A DNA stretch of 64,000 nt from DAHUYF01 sp963789275 (lineage in GTDB: Bacteria; Pseudomonadota; Alphaproteobacteria; ATCC43930; CGMCC-115725). The DNA lies in assembly GCA_963789275.1 (NCBI GenBank), contig CAWBKF010000011.1, forward strand, positions 186,001 to 250,000, in the 5' to 3' direction. The translations under genes were made by a program, and so were the position numbers. Position 1 is the stretch's first letter. Each line of letters opens with the position of its first letter. The notes under the pieces were generated by a model. That model had not been told where the DNA came from. It worked only from the letters and a program-made list of their open reading frames with translations, and ran no database searches. Below, one piece after another: positions 55,431 through 64,000 of this stretch.

Positions 55431-56812
55431 GCCGCGGACCCCGCCGCAGGCGGCCGGGTTCGCGAGAGCGGAAACCGGATGGTGCAGGTGGTGCCCATGC
55501 CGAGCTCGCTGGCGACCGCGAGCTCCGCGCCGTGCAGCTCCGCCAGGCGCTTGCACAGCGGCAGGCCCAGCCCGACGCCCTCGGTCTCCTGTACCAGCGC
55601 GTTCTCCAGCCGCACGAACGGCGCCATGGCGCGCGGGATATCGGCCGAGGCCATGCCGACACCGGTATCGGCGACGCTGATGGTGATGCCACCATCCGAT
55701 GACAGGCAGGCCATGATCGTGATCTCGCCTCCGGGCGGCGTGAACTTGACGGCGTTGGTCAGCAGGTTGAGCAGGATCTGGCGCAGCTTGGTTTCGTCGG
55801 CGCGGAGCGCCGGAAGCCCATGCTGCACGCTGCGGATGATGCGCAGGCGCTGGCGCTCGGCGCGCGACGCTATCAGATTGACGCAGCCCTCGATCAGCGC
55901 AGCGATGTCGATGTCGCTCTCCGACAGCAGCAGCGTGCTCGACTCGCCTTGCGAGAAGGCCAGGATCTCGCTGGCGAGATTGAGCAGGTGCTGGCCGCTA
56001 TTGTGGACATGGCCGGCATATTCGCTGTAGCGCGGATTGCCGAGCGGCCCGAAGAGCTGGTCGCGGATCGCTTCCGAGAAGCCCAGGATCGCGGTCAGCG
56101 GCGTGCGCAGCTCGTGGCTGAGATGGGCGAAGCTGCGCCACTTGTCCTGCCGCGCGAGCGCGAGCTCGGCATGGGTCGAGGTCAGCGACTTGTTGAGCGA
56201 GGCGTTGGTGGTCTTGAGCTGCAGCGTGCGGACGATCGAGCGGTGGAGATTGCGCCCGGTGCCGGCGAGGATGCCGGCATAGACCAGGATCAGCACCCCG
56301 AGCATGAGATAGTCCGGACCGGGCGTGACGATGAAGGCGATCCCCGGCGGCACGATGAAGGGCAGGAGGTAGCAGAGGAAGGCAGGGAAATATGCGGAGA
56401 GCGAGGTCATCGACGCCGCCGATGTCGCCGCCGCCACCAGCGTGACGAAGAGGAAGTCGAGCGGCTGTCCGAAAAACGGCAGGGCGGCGCAGACCACGCC
56501 CCACAATATGCCGGAGGCGAGCGCGCCGCCGGCAAACCGGCGCGCCCAGCGGCGGGCATGGCGATCGGCCGTGGCCGAGCGGCGATAGCGGGCGGAGAGG
56601 ATCAGCCGGGCGGCCACGACAAGGGCGGTCAACGCCAGCCAGGCGATCAGGAAGCGCGCCGGGAAGGAGCGCCACAGCGCGCAGGCGACGATGGCGGCGT
56701 TGATGAGATTGGCCGGGATGACGAAGGTCCCGGCATAGAGCAGCCGGACCTGCTCGGCCAGGACATCGGGCCGGCCGGGACCTGACGCAGTCGAGCCTGC
56801 GGGCAACGTCAT
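55427..56812 (-). CDS. Membrane sensor histidine kinase (orphan)
   Basis: A 461-residue kinase with about six N-terminal hydrophobic segments (about 25-190; e.g. LINAAIVACALWRSF, CYLLPFIVPPGIAFIV), no periplasmic sensor loop of size, a short coiled part, then HisKA with the phosphorylated His in HLSHELRTPLTAILGFSE and HATPase_c (LLNLLTNAVKFTPPGGEITI, ADTGVGMASADI, GVGLGLPLCKRLAELHG). No response regulator gene is near, so it is an orphan kinase. The architecture resembles PleC/DivJ-like or other alphaproteobacterial membrane kinases. Start at ATG 56812. Confidence 0.9.
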   Translation of the reverse strand: MTLPAGSTASGPGRPDVLAEQVRLLYAGTFVIPANLINAAIVACALWRSFPARFLIAWLALTALVVAARLILSARYRRSATADRHARRWARRFAGGALASGILWGVVCAALPFFGQPLDFLFVTLVAAATSAASMTSLSAYFPAFLCYLLPFIVPPGIAFIVTPGPDYLMLGVLILVYAGILAGTGRNLHRSIVRTLQLKTTNASLNKSLTSTHAELALARQDKWRSFAHLSHELRTPLTAILGFSEAIRDQLFGPLGNPRYSEYAGHVHNSGQHLLNLASEILAFSQGESSTLLLSESDIDIAALIEGCVNLIASRAERQRLRIIRSVQHGLPALRADETKLRQILLNLLTNAVKFTPPGGEITIMACLSSDGGITISVADTGVGMASADIPRAMAPFVRLENALVQETEGVGLGLPLCKRLAELHGAELAVASELGMGTTCTIRFPLSRTRPPAAGSAA

Positions 56813-56956
56813 CGAGCTCCCTCGCGCGGCCCGGCGCCCGCGACCCGCGCACGCCGCCTGCCGCAGGCGAATGATACCACCAGCCCCCTTATTACATATC
56901 ATGGTATTACCGGCCGGTTACCGGCGCCCCCCGGTCCGGCCGCCGTCGCCGCTGGT

Positions 56957-58186
56957 CTACGGCCTGAGCTTCTCCTTGTCGTAGCCGGCGACGCGCTTAT
57001 AGGCGTCGGTGATGGCCACCAGCTCGTCTCGCGAAATCACCGCGTCGATCGAGGCGAAGGGCTTGTCGCCGGTGCGCTTGTGCACCTCGCCGAGGATCCA
57101 ATCCGGCGGCGTCGTCCGGTTGGTGCGCACCACTTTTGCCGTCGCCTCGAGGCGCCGCCCTTCATAGGTGTAGAGCGCGGCAACGGGATCGACGGTGCCG
57201 GCGAGGCAGTCGGCCAGCGCGCGGGCATCGAGGATCGCCTGGCCAGCACCGTTCGAGCCGCGCGGATACATCGGATGCGCGGCATCACCCAGCAGCGTCA
57301 CGCGGCCGAAGCTCCAGCGCGGCAGCGGATCCTTGTCGACCATGGGATATTCCAGCGCCACCTCGGCCTGGCGCAGAAATTCCGGCACGTCGAGCCAGTC
57401 GAAATGCCAATCTTGCATCGGCGTGATGAAATCCTCGAGCCGGCCGGCGCGCGCCCAGTTCCAGCGCTGGTATCTCGGCGTCTCGATCTCGACCACCCAA
57501 TTGACGAGCTGCCTGCCGTCGCCGTCGATTGCGTCGCGGATCGGATAGATCACGATCTTGGCATGGGTGAACCAGCCGCAGCGGATCATCGTGGCGCCGC
57601 CGAGGATCGGCTGCCAGCGCGTGACGCCGCGCCACATGTTGACGCCGGAATAGATCGGCTCGCCTTCATCGGGATAGAGCTGCTTGCGGATGGTGGAATG
57701 GATGCCGTCGGCGCCGATGATTGCGGCGCCCGGCTGCCGCGGAAGAGCCTCGCCGGTGGTGGCGTGCCGGAAATGCGCCGTGCCGTTCTCCTCGACGCGA
57801 ACGCAGTGCCAGCCGAGCAGCAGCCGGTCGGCGCCCGCCTCGGCGATGAAGGCGTCCTTCAGCACGCGGTGCAGCTCGGCACGGTGGATCGAGATCTGCG
57901 GCCAGTCATATCCCGCAGCGCGGCCCAACGGCTCCTGGTAGATGAGCTGACCGAAGCGGTTGAAGAACGCCGCTTCGGCGGTGCGCACGCCCAAGCCCGC
58001 AAGCCGCTCCTCGAGGCCGAGCGCCGCCAGCTCCTTCATGGCATGCGGCAGCAGGTTGATGCCGACGCCGAGCGGCTTGATCTCGGGCGCCGCTTCGTAG
58101 ACGCGGCAGGGAAGGCCGGCGCGGGTCAGCATCAATCCCAGCGTCAGCCCGCCGATGCCGGCGCCGACGATCAGCGTCTCGGCCAT
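56957..58186 (-). CDS. FAD-dependent monooxygenase (salicylate-hydroxylase-like)
   Basis: A 409-residue class A flavoprotein hydroxylase. Seen: the N-terminal FAD motif IVGAGIGGLTLGLMLTRAG, the mid-chain DG motif AAIIGADGIHSTIRKQ and the C-terminal GD motif LLGDAAHPMYPRGSNGAGQA. They act on aromatic or enol substrates with NAD(P)H and O2. The gene lies 5 bases upstream of the enoyl-CoA hydratase gene in transcription terms (58192), meaning the hydratase is transcribed first and both share one operon. Substrate unknown. Confidence 0.92.
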   Translation of the reverse strand: MAETLIVGAGIGGLTLGLMLTRAGLPCRVYEAAPEIKPLGVGINLLPHAMKELAALGLEERLAGLGVRTAEAAFFNRFGQLIYQEPLGRAAGYDWPQISIHRAELHRVLKDAFIAEAGADRLLLGWHCVRVEENGTAHFRHATTGEALPRQPGAAIIGADGIHSTIRKQLYPDEGEPIYSGVNMWRGVTRWQPILGGATMIRCGWFTHAKIVIYPIRDAIDGDGRQLVNWVVEIETPRYQRWNWARAGRLEDFITPMQDWHFDWLDVPEFLRQAEVALEYPMVDKDPLPRWSFGRVTLLGDAAHPMYPRGSNGAGQAILDARALADCLAGTVDPVAALYTYEGRRLEATAKVVRTNRTTPPDWILGEVHKRTGDKPFASIDAVISRDELVAITDAYKRVAGYDKEKLRP

Positions 58187-58191
58187 CGCGG

Positions 58192-58989
58192 TCAGCGCCC
58201 CCTGAAGACCGGTTTGCGCTTCTCGACGAAGGCAGTCACGCCCTCGATGTGGTCCTCGGTCGCCGCCGCGGCGGCGAGGCCTTCGGCCTCGCGATGCGAC
58301 TGCTCGTCCCAGGAATTGTCGAGCGAGGCGCGGATGAGCTGCTTCGCCGTGCCGAGCGCCACGGTCGGGCCATCGGCCAGCTTGCGCGCCAGCGCCGCCG
58401 TCTCCTCGGCCAGCGCCGCGCGCGGCGCCAGCCAGTTGAGGATGCCGACCTCATGCGCGCGCTGGGCGGTGAAGCGCTCGCCCAACAAGGCGATCTCCAG
58501 CGCCCGGCGCTCGCCGACGATGCGCGGCAGGAAATATGTGGCGCCGCCATCGGCGGAGAGACCGATATGGCGGTAGGCCAAGGTGAAGTAGGCATCGTCG
58601 GCGGCGATCGCGAGATCGCAGGCGAGGATCATGCTGAGGCCGAAGCCGGCGGCGGCGCCCTGCACCGAGGCCAGCACCGGCTTCGGCATGCGGCGCAGGT
58701 GATAGATCGCCTGATGCACCTTGACGACGCGCATCTCGAGCCGCGCCACATGGCCCTCGCGATCCTCGCTCAGCGATTTCTTGAAGCCCTTGATGTCACC
58801 GCCCGCCATGAAGTGATCGCCGGCACCGCGGATGACGACACAGCGCACGGCGGGGTCGCGCTCGAAGCGGCCGGTCGCCTCGATGAGCCCGTCGGTCATC
58901 TCCGGGGAGAGCGCGTTGAGCGCCTCGGGACGGTTGAAGACGATGCTGCCGATCCCGTCCTTGATCTCGGTCAGGACATGCTCCGCCAT
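58192..58989 (-). CDS. Enoyl-CoA hydratase/isomerase family protein
   Basis: A 265-residue crotonase. Seen: IGSIVFNRPEALNALSPEMT, VIRGAGDHFMAGGDIKGF, the oxyanion-hole segment ASVQGAAAGFGLSMILACDL and FTLAYRHIGLSADGGATYFL, where the catalytic position usually Glu reads A-D-G-G. The protein resembles PaaG/isomerase-type members. ATG 58989 follows AGGGAGAG. It precedes the FAD monooxygenase gene by 5 bases. Confidence 0.9.
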   Translation of the reverse strand: MAEHVLTEIKDGIGSIVFNRPEALNALSPEMTDGLIEATGRFERDPAVRCVVIRGAGDHFMAGGDIKGFKKSLSEDREGHVARLEMRVVKVHQAIYHLRRMPKPVLASVQGAAAGFGLSMILACDLAIAADDAYFTLAYRHIGLSADGGATYFLPRIVGERRALEIALLGERFTAQRAHEVGILNWLAPRAALAEETAALARKLADGPTVALGTAKQLIRASLDNSWDEQSHREAEGLAAAAATEDHIEGVTAFVEKRKPVFRGR

Positions 58990-59116
58990 GGCTGCTCTCC
59001 CTGATATTTCGGACCGGAGTACAGCATTTCCGGATATGCGGCGCCAGCGCCATGTCGCGCTTGCCTTTTGCCGCCTGCCCCGCAACCCTGGCAGCGATCA
59101 GGGAAAGGAAATGCCC

Positions 59117-60112
59117 ATGCTCGAGACGCGCTTCACCAAGCTGTTCGGGGTCGACCACCCCATCGTCCAGGGCGGCATGCAATGGGTCGGCCGCGCCGAG
59201 CTGGTGGCGGCGGTGGCCAATGCCGGCGCGCTGGGCTTTCTCACGGGGTTGACCCAGCCGACGCCCGAAGACCTCGCCAAGGAGATCGAGCGGTGCCGCG
59301 GCATGACCGACCGGCCGTTCGGCGTGAACCTGACCATCCTGCCAACGATCAAGCCGGTGCCCTATGACGAATATATGGACGCGATCATCGGGTCGGGGAT
59401 CAAGATCGTCGAGACCGCGGGCAACAACCCCGAGAAATACATTCCTGTGTTCAAAGCGGCCGGCATCAAGATCATCCATAAATGCACGGCCGTGCGTCAC
59501 GCCTTGAAGGCGGAGCGCCTCGGCGTCGATGCGGTGTCGATCGACGGCTTCGAATGCGCGGGGCATCCCGGCGAGGACGACACGCCGGGCCTCGTGCTCA
59601 TCCCCATCACCGCCGACAAGCTTGGGATCCCGTTCATCGCCTCGGGCGGATTCGGCGAGGCGCGCGGCCTGGTCGCGGCGCTGGCGCTGGGCGCCGACGG
59701 CATCAATATGGGCACGCGCTTCATGGCGACCACAGAGGCGCCGATCCACGACAAGATCAAGCAGAAGCTGGTCGACAGCGACGAGCGCCAGACGGCGTTG
59801 CTGTTCCGCACCATGCGCAACACCGCGCGCGTCCACAAGAACAGCATCGCCGAGAAGGTGATCGAGATCGAGCACAAGCCCGGCAGCACCTTCGAGGATG
59901 TGCGCAACTTCGTCGCCGGCGTCAAAGGCCGTCACGTGCTCGAGGCGGGCGAACTCGATTACGGCATCTGGTCCGCCGGCATGGTGCAAGGCCTCATCCA
60001 CGACGTGCCGAGCGTTAGAGATCTCGTCCACCGCATCGTCCGCGAGGCCGAGGAGATCATAGCCGGGCGGCTCCAGGGCATGGTGCGCGAGCGCGCGCGG
60101 GCGGCGGAGTAA
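59117..60112 (+). CDS. Nitronate monooxygenase (2-nitropropane dioxygenase family)
   Basis: A 331-residue FMN-dependent TIM-barrel enzyme that oxidises nitronates such as propionate-3-nitronate. Seen: TKLFGVDHPIVQGGMQWVGR, NAGALGFLTG, the GFECAGHPGEDD segment with the catalytic His, and ASGGFGEARGLVAALALGAD. The start at 59117 is chosen because AAAGGAA lies 7 bases before it; ATG 59111 is directly adjacent to that site. It is divergent from the hydratase-monooxygenase operon. Confidence 0.93.
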   Translation: MLETRFTKLFGVDHPIVQGGMQWVGRAELVAAVANAGALGFLTGLTQPTPEDLAKEIERCRGMTDRPFGVNLTILPTIKPVPYDEYMDAIIGSGIKIVETAGNNPEKYIPVFKAAGIKIIHKCTAVRHALKAERLGVDAVSIDGFECAGHPGEDDTPGLVLIPITADKLGIPFIASGGFGEARGLVAALALGADGINMGTRFMATTEAPIHDKIKQKLVDSDERQTALLFRTMRNTARVHKNSIAEKVIEIEHKPGSTFEDVRNFVAGVKGRHVLEAGELDYGIWSAGMVQGLIHDVPSVRDLVHRIVREAEEIIAGRLQGMVRERARAAE

Positions 60113-60166
60113 GCGGGAGCGCTGAGTCCCAGTACCAGAAATGCCGGACACGGCGAGCGCTCGTCG

Positions 60167-60244
60167 ACCCCACCTCACCCTCCCGCTACGCGGGCCCCTC
60201 CCTCTCCGCCCCGGGGGGCGGAGAGGGTTGGGGTGAGGTGGGGA
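60167..60244. repeat. Dispersed hairpin, CCCCACCTCACC family, copy 3
   Basis: CCCCACCTCACCCT and CCCTCTCCGCCCC pair with GGGGCGGAGAGGG and TTGGGGTGAGGTGGGG in a long stem, nearly identical to 34827-34907. An inner CCGCTACGCGGG mini-hairpin is present in the left arm. It separates the convergent nitronate monooxygenase and the 149-residue gene, so it probably terminates both. Confidence 0.85.
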
Positions 60245-60270
60245 GAGTCACGGAATCGCGATGGCGCTTA

Positions 60271-60720
60271 CTAGGACGAGGACGGCCGCCCGAAGCCCGG
60301 GATCTTGTGCCGGATGAGATCGAGCAGCGCCGCTACGTCGATCTTCGCGCCGCCCTGAGCGGCGCTCTCCAGCGCCACGGCGGAGATCAGCTTCAAGCGC
60401 ACCGCATGCAGCACCGCCAGCGCCGTGACGGGATCGCCGCCGCAGACGCGGTCATAGACCGCGCCGATGGCGGGGCCGGTGAGGCCGATCGCCTCGAGGA
60501 TCACCAGCGGCGTGAAGGGACCGTATTCGGCCTTCGGGTCGGCGGTCGCCACCGCCTTGACCATGGCGATGCACGCCTCGGCGGCGGCGAGGTCGCCCTT
60601 GACCAGCTTGAACACCGCCTTTGCCGGCGTGTCGTGGAAATCGATGCGCTCGGTCTGGCGCGGACCCCGCGGCTTGATCCAGGCGGGGAGCGCGGCGGCG
60701 GGTTTGGACGGCTTGCGCAT
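60271..60720 (-). CDS. Hypothetical protein, co-transcribed with the second molybdenum hydroxylase
   Basis: I do not recognise this 149-residue family. It is basic and Pro-rich for the first 25 residues (RKPSKPAAALPAWIKPRGPR), then mostly helical with motifs KAVFKLVKGDLAAAEACIAM, GPFTPLVILEAIGLTGPAIG and ALAVLHAVRLKLISAVALES; no signal peptide, Cys motif or strong membrane segment. ATG 60720 follows AGGAGG, 13 bases after the stop of the molybdenum hydroxylase gene. The link suggests a chaperone or maturation role for that enzyme, but this is only inferred from position. Confidence 0.75.
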   Translation of the reverse strand: MRKPSKPAAALPAWIKPRGPRQTERIDFHDTPAKAVFKLVKGDLAAAEACIAMVKAVATADPKAEYGPFTPLVILEAIGLTGPAIGAVYDRVCGGDPVTALAVLHAVRLKLISAVALESAAQGGAKIDVAALLDLIRHKIPGFGRPSSS

Positions 60721-60733
60721 CGATCGGTTCCTC

Positions 60734-63055
60734 CTAGGCGCCGGCCTGCAGCGCCTCCCAGACGCGGCGCGGCGTCGCCGGCATGTCGATGTGGCGAAGC
60801 CCCGTCCGCGCATGCAGCGCATCGACGATGGCATTGATCACCGCCGGCGGCGCGCCGACGGCGCCGGCCTCGCCGGCGCCCTTGACGCCGAGCGGGTTCG
60901 CCGTGCAGGGCACGTTGTGCGTCGCGAACGAGAAGGACGGGAGATCGTCGGCGCGCGGCATGGCGTAGTCCATGAAGGAGCCGGTGACGAGCTGGCCGGT
61001 CTCGCCGTCATAGACAGTATGCTCGATCAGCGCCTGGCCGATGCCCTGGGCGACCCCGCCATGGACCTGGCCCTCGAGCATGATCGGGTTGATGGTGCGG
61101 CCGAAGTCATCGACGATGGTGTAGCGGTCGACCGCCACCACGCCGGTATCGGGATCGATCTCGACCTCGACGATGTGGCAGCCATTGGGGAATGTGGCCG
61201 CCTGCGGCACGCGATGCCTGGTGACGTCGAGGCCGGGCTGCATGCCGGGCGGCAGCTTCGCGGGATCGCGCGCCGCGCGCGCCACCTCGAAGAGATCGAG
61301 CTTGAGATCGGTGCCGGGGACGAGGAAGGCGGCATCCTCATACTGCACATCGGCCGCCGCCGCCTCGAGCAGATGCGCGGCGAGCGCGCGGCCCTTCTCG
61401 ATGACATCCGCCGAGGCCTCGTAGAGCGCGGATCCGGCGACCGGCAGCGCGCGCGAGCCGCCGGTGAGGCCGGCGGGCGTGCGGTCGGTATCGCCCATGA
61501 TGATTTCGATGCGGTCGGGATCGACGCCGAGCCGGTCGGCCACGACCTGCTTATAGGCGGTGATGAGGCCGGTGCCGTATTCGACATTGCCCATGACGAG
61601 CTCGATATGCCCGTCCTTGAACTCGATCGAGGCGGTCTCGGGGAAGCCGCCGCCGCAGCGCTCGGTATATGTCGCCATGCCGATGCCGCGCAGCTTGCCG
61701 CTGCGCTCCGAGCGCGCGCGGCGCTGGGCGAAGCCGGTCCAGTCCGCCGCCTTCATCGAGAGATCCATCACCCGCTCGAACTCGCCGGAATCGAACACCA
61801 GCCGCGTCGCCGAGGTGTAGGGCATGGCGGTCGCGGGGATGAAGTTGAGGCGCCGGATGGCGTCGGGCGCGAGGCCCATGTCGCGCGCCGCGGCATCGAC
61901 GAGGCGCTCGACGAGATAGGCCGCCTCGGGACGCCCGGCGCCGCGATAGGCGCAGACCGGCACGGTGTTGGTGCAGATGCCCTTGACGTTGATATGGATC
62001 GCGGGCGTGGTGTAGAGGCCCGAGATGAGATCCGACGAGCGCGTCGGAATGAAGGGGCCGAGAGGCGACAGATAGGCCCCAAGATTGGCCAGGATGGTGA
62101 CGCGCAAGCCCAGGAACTTGCCGCCCTCATCCATGGCGAGCTCGGCGCGGGTCACGTGATCGCGCCCCTGATTGTCGGAAAGGAAGCCCTCGGAGCGATC
62201 GGCCTGCCATTTCACCGGGAGCTGCAGCTTGCGGCTGGCCCAGACGGCGAGCGCCTGCTCGGGATAGACAAAGGCCTTCATGCCGAAGCCGCCGCCGACA
62301 TTGGGGGTCACGACGCGGAGATTGTCCTTGCCGATCTTCAGGACCATCTCGGCGATGGGATCGCGCACGAGATGCGGGCCTTGCGTCGTAGTGTAGAGCG
62401 TCGAGCGGCCGGTGGCGGGATCGTAGTCGGCGAGCGCGTTGCGCGGCTCCATCGAATTGGCGACGACGCGGTTGTTGACGATCTCCAGCGTGGTGACGCG
62501 CTTCGCCCGGGCGAAGGCGGCGTCGGTCGCCGCCTTGTCGGTCGCGTCATTGTCCCAGTCGAAGACGAGATTGCCGGGAATGTGATCGAAGAGCAGCGGC
62601 GCGTCGGCGCCGAGCGCGGCGCGCGACTCCACCACTGCCGGCAGCTCCTCATACTCGACCGCGACCGCTTCGGCGGCGTCGCGCGCCTGATCCAGGCTTT
62701 CGGCGACGATGAAGGCGACGGGCTGGCCGACATGGCGCACCTTGCCGATCGCCAGCAGCGGACGCGGCGTGTCGTGGCGCGGCTTGCCGTCGCGGCTCAC
62801 CAAGGGATGGACGCACGGCAGGTCGCCCAGCCCGTCGGCCGCGACCTCGGCGCCGGTCAGCACCAGCTTCACGCCGGGCATGCGCCGCGCCGCGCCCGCG
62901 TCGAGCCGCCTGATCACGGCATGGGCGACCGGCGCGCGCAACACTGCGGCGACCGCCATACCGGGCAAGGCGATATCATCGGTATAGCGCCCCTTGCCGG
63001 TGAGCAGCCGCAGATCCTCGTACCGCCGCAGCGGTTGACCGATGCCGAATTTCAC
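60734..63055 (-). CDS. Molybdenum hydroxylase large subunit (CoxL/xanthine dehydrogenase family)
   Basis: A 773-residue cytosolic molybdenum-cofactor-binding subunit. Seen: GIGQPLRRYEDLRLLTGKGR, TPNVGGGFGMKAFVYPEQAL, the CAYRGAGRPEAAYLVERLVD segment, and catalytic Glu in VKGAGEAGAVGAPPAVINAI. The lack of an AYRCSFR loop makes it unlike true CO dehydrogenase. The [2Fe-2S] and FAD subunits are not adjacent, as also for the paralogue at 36056. A basic 149-residue protein follows. The protein is probably a hydroxylase of heterocycles or aldehydes; its electron partners must be encoded elsewhere. Confidence 0.93.
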   Translation of the reverse strand: MKFGIGQPLRRYEDLRLLTGKGRYTDDIALPGMAVAAVLRAPVAHAVIRRLDAGAARRMPGVKLVLTGAEVAADGLGDLPCVHPLVSRDGKPRHDTPRPLLAIGKVRHVGQPVAFIVAESLDQARDAAEAVAVEYEELPAVVESRAALGADAPLLFDHIPGNLVFDWDNDATDKAATDAAFARAKRVTTLEIVNNRVVANSMEPRNALADYDPATGRSTLYTTTQGPHLVRDPIAEMVLKIGKDNLRVVTPNVGGGFGMKAFVYPEQALAVWASRKLQLPVKWQADRSEGFLSDNQGRDHVTRAELAMDEGGKFLGLRVTILANLGAYLSPLGPFIPTRSSDLISGLYTTPAIHINVKGICTNTVPVCAYRGAGRPEAAYLVERLVDAAARDMGLAPDAIRRLNFIPATAMPYTSATRLVFDSGEFERVMDLSMKAADWTGFAQRRARSERSGKLRGIGMATYTERCGGGFPETASIEFKDGHIELVMGNVEYGTGLITAYKQVVADRLGVDPDRIEIIMGDTDRTPAGLTGGSRALPVAGSALYEASADVIEKGRALAAHLLEAAAADVQYEDAAFLVPGTDLKLDLFEVARAARDPAKLPPGMQPGLDVTRHRVPQAATFPNGCHIVEVEIDPDTGVVAVDRYTIVDDFGRTINPIMLEGQVHGGVAQGIGQALIEHTVYDGETGQLVTGSFMDYAMPRADDLPSFSFATHNVPCTANPLGVKGAGEAGAVGAPPAVINAIVDALHARTGLRHIDMPATPRRVWEALQAGA

Positions 63056-63140
63056 GGATTGGCACTCCCCTTCAGCTAGCTCAAAGAGACATGCCGCGCC
63101 CAGCGCCGGATTTCAAGCCGCGCCGGCGGGCGCCGCCGGC

Positions 63141-64000
63141 TCATAGGCCCTGATTCGCCTGATCGACCTGCCAGCCCTGGAAGAGATGGATGCCCATCGC
63201 CTGCCCCACCTTGATCGCCTCGCGTCGGCCGCAGCGCGTCAGGATGATGCGCCCCTTGCCGCAATCGGCGATCGCCTCGCACAGCTCGCGCAAGGTGCGC
63301 TCGTCGAGCTGCAGCAGCGCGTCGTCCCACAGCACCTTGACGTAGTCCACGTCGAAGCGGCGGAAATTGACGAAAGGCAATGCCTGGTAGAGGACGCCGT
63401 CGAGGCAGCGCTGGTAGCCGCGCCGCTTCAGCCCGTCCGAGATCGCGAGGAAGGCGGGCAGGTCGGACCAGAGATCGGCGAGTTGCACTTCGAGGATGAG
63501 GCGGTCGCGCCAATCGGTCGGCCTGAGATCGTCGAAGGTGGTGAAATCCGGCGAGAGCAATGTCGAGACGTTGATGTTGACGCTGAGCGGGCGCTGGAAC
63601 TTGGCGTGATCGCGCAGCAGCGTCGCCAGCATGTAGCGGTCGAGCCAGCGCATGAGATAAGTGAAGAGCTGCCGGTCCTTGGCCAGGTCGAAATTGGCGC
63701 CGATCGCGTGGCGCAGCCGCTCGATGGAGAAGAAGAATTCATCGAAGCGCGGCTCCGGCGGCTTGCCCGGCGCCATTTCCCAGACCGTCTGCCGCCGCCC
63801 CATGGTCGAGAGATCGATGCGGCTCACGGCGTCGATGAGCTCGCGGGCGCGCTCGGAATTGAGCGGCCCGGTCTCGCCGCCAAGCACGAACCGCGGCGGC
63901 ATCGCCTGCTCGGCGCGGCGCTTCGCTTCCGCCTCGCGGATCTCCTCGAGAGCCGCCAGGAACTGCGCATGATTGATCTCGAGGTCGAAGGTGGCGCAGA
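63141..64000 (-). CDS. EAL-domain-like protein, 5' end outside the window
   Basis: The visible 286 residues (the frame stays open to base 64000) resemble a degenerate EAL phosphodiesterase domain: RFDEFFFSIERLRHAIGANF, LMRWLDRYMLATLLRDHAKF, SVNINVSTLLSPDFTTFDD, DVDYVKVLWDDAL and IILTRCGRREAIKVGQAMG, ending FQGWQVDQ. The signature Glu-Ala/x-Leu and most metal ligands are not recognisable, so cyclic-di-GMP hydrolysis is unlikely; a binding or scaffold role, as in some alphaproteobacterial EAL-like proteins, fits better. The protein is cut at its N-terminus by the window edge. Confidence 0.75.
   Translation of the reverse strand, partial: CATFDLEINHAQFLAALEEIREAEAKRRAEQAMPPRFVLGGETGPLNSERARELIDAVSRIDLSTMGRRQTVWEMAPGKPPEPRFDEFFFSIERLRHAIGANFDLAKDRQLFTYLMRWLDRYMLATLLRDHAKFQRPLSVNINVSTLLSPDFTTFDDLRPTDWRDRLILEVQLADLWSDLPAFLAISDGLKRRGYQRCLDGVLYQALPFVNFRRFDVDYVKVLWDDALLQLDERTLRELCEAIADCGKGRIILTRCGRREAIKVGQAMGIHLFQGWQVDQANQGL

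Overview
The window is high-GC DNA from an alphaproteobacterium, probably a soil or plant-associated member of the Hyphomicrobiales/Rhodospirillales type. That placement is inferred from codon use, the LigD/Ku repair system, repeated branched-chain-amino-acid-type importers, CoxL-like molybdenum hydroxylases and REP-type palindromes of kinds common in that class. No rRNA, tRNA, CRISPR or prophage was seen. Almost every gene is metabolic and most are dissimilatory: ring hydroxylation and cleavage, CoA chemistry, molybdenum hydroxylases, glutathione transferases, P450, and solute-binding proteins.

Layout. 1-10.3 kb: end of a peptide ABC importer, a glutathionyl-hydroquinone reductase, a methyltransferase, a two-domain extradiol-type VOC protein, a ThDP enzyme, a GST, then a minus-strand operon of Rieske dioxygenase alpha and beta plus an importer binding protein, followed by mtgA. 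10.3-15.6 kb: DUF3237, a decayed alcohol dehydrogenase, an A/T-richer stretch with a DUF2867 gene, an amidohydrolase, an enoyl-CoA hydratase, and an SDR-marR pair with a palindromic operator. 15.8-20.7 kb: an NHEJ locus with ligD (minus) divergent from ku, and a gene one base after ku for a BRCT/MerR-like/TPR fusion protein. 20.7-27.6 kb: a broken class III cyclase and a group of SRPBCC, DUF2182 and DUF899 genes, a winged-helix regulator and a beta-propeller. 27.6-34 kb: aldo/keto reductase and cupin divergent from a LysR gene, a class II aldolase, an RDD protein and a DEAD-box helicase. 33.3-43.3 kb: a long minus-strand catabolic run (binding protein, livHMGF, molybdenum hydroxylase, amidohydrolase, maleylacetoacetate-isomerase-like GST, TauD-like dioxygenase). 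43.5-48.6 kb: the divergent plus-strand arm (LLM flavoenzyme, TetR, HIBADH-type dehydrogenase, SDR, P450). 48.6-55.4 kb: alpha/beta hydrolase, NitT/TauT-type binding protein, an IS4-family element inside a REP palindrome, soxC-soxD-like sulfite dehydrogenase genes and an amidohydrolase. 55.4-64 kb: a membrane histidine kinase, an FAD monooxygenase plus enoyl-CoA hydratase, a nitronate monooxygenase, a second molybdenum hydroxylase with a small partner gene, and a degenerate EAL-like protein cut by the window edge.

Two features cut across the window. First, at least fifteen genes are interrupted by single-base frame changes. I traced nineteen; eighteen are +1 (one extra base). Even the transposase is hit. 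This uniform bias looks more like residual sequencing error than gene decay, so these genes are labelled by what the assembled sequence shows and described as whole proteins. Second, several families of dispersed hairpin repeats sit between genes, and one forms the last codons of the P450. The most novel-looking candidate is the BRCT/MerR-like/TPR protein coupled to Ku.
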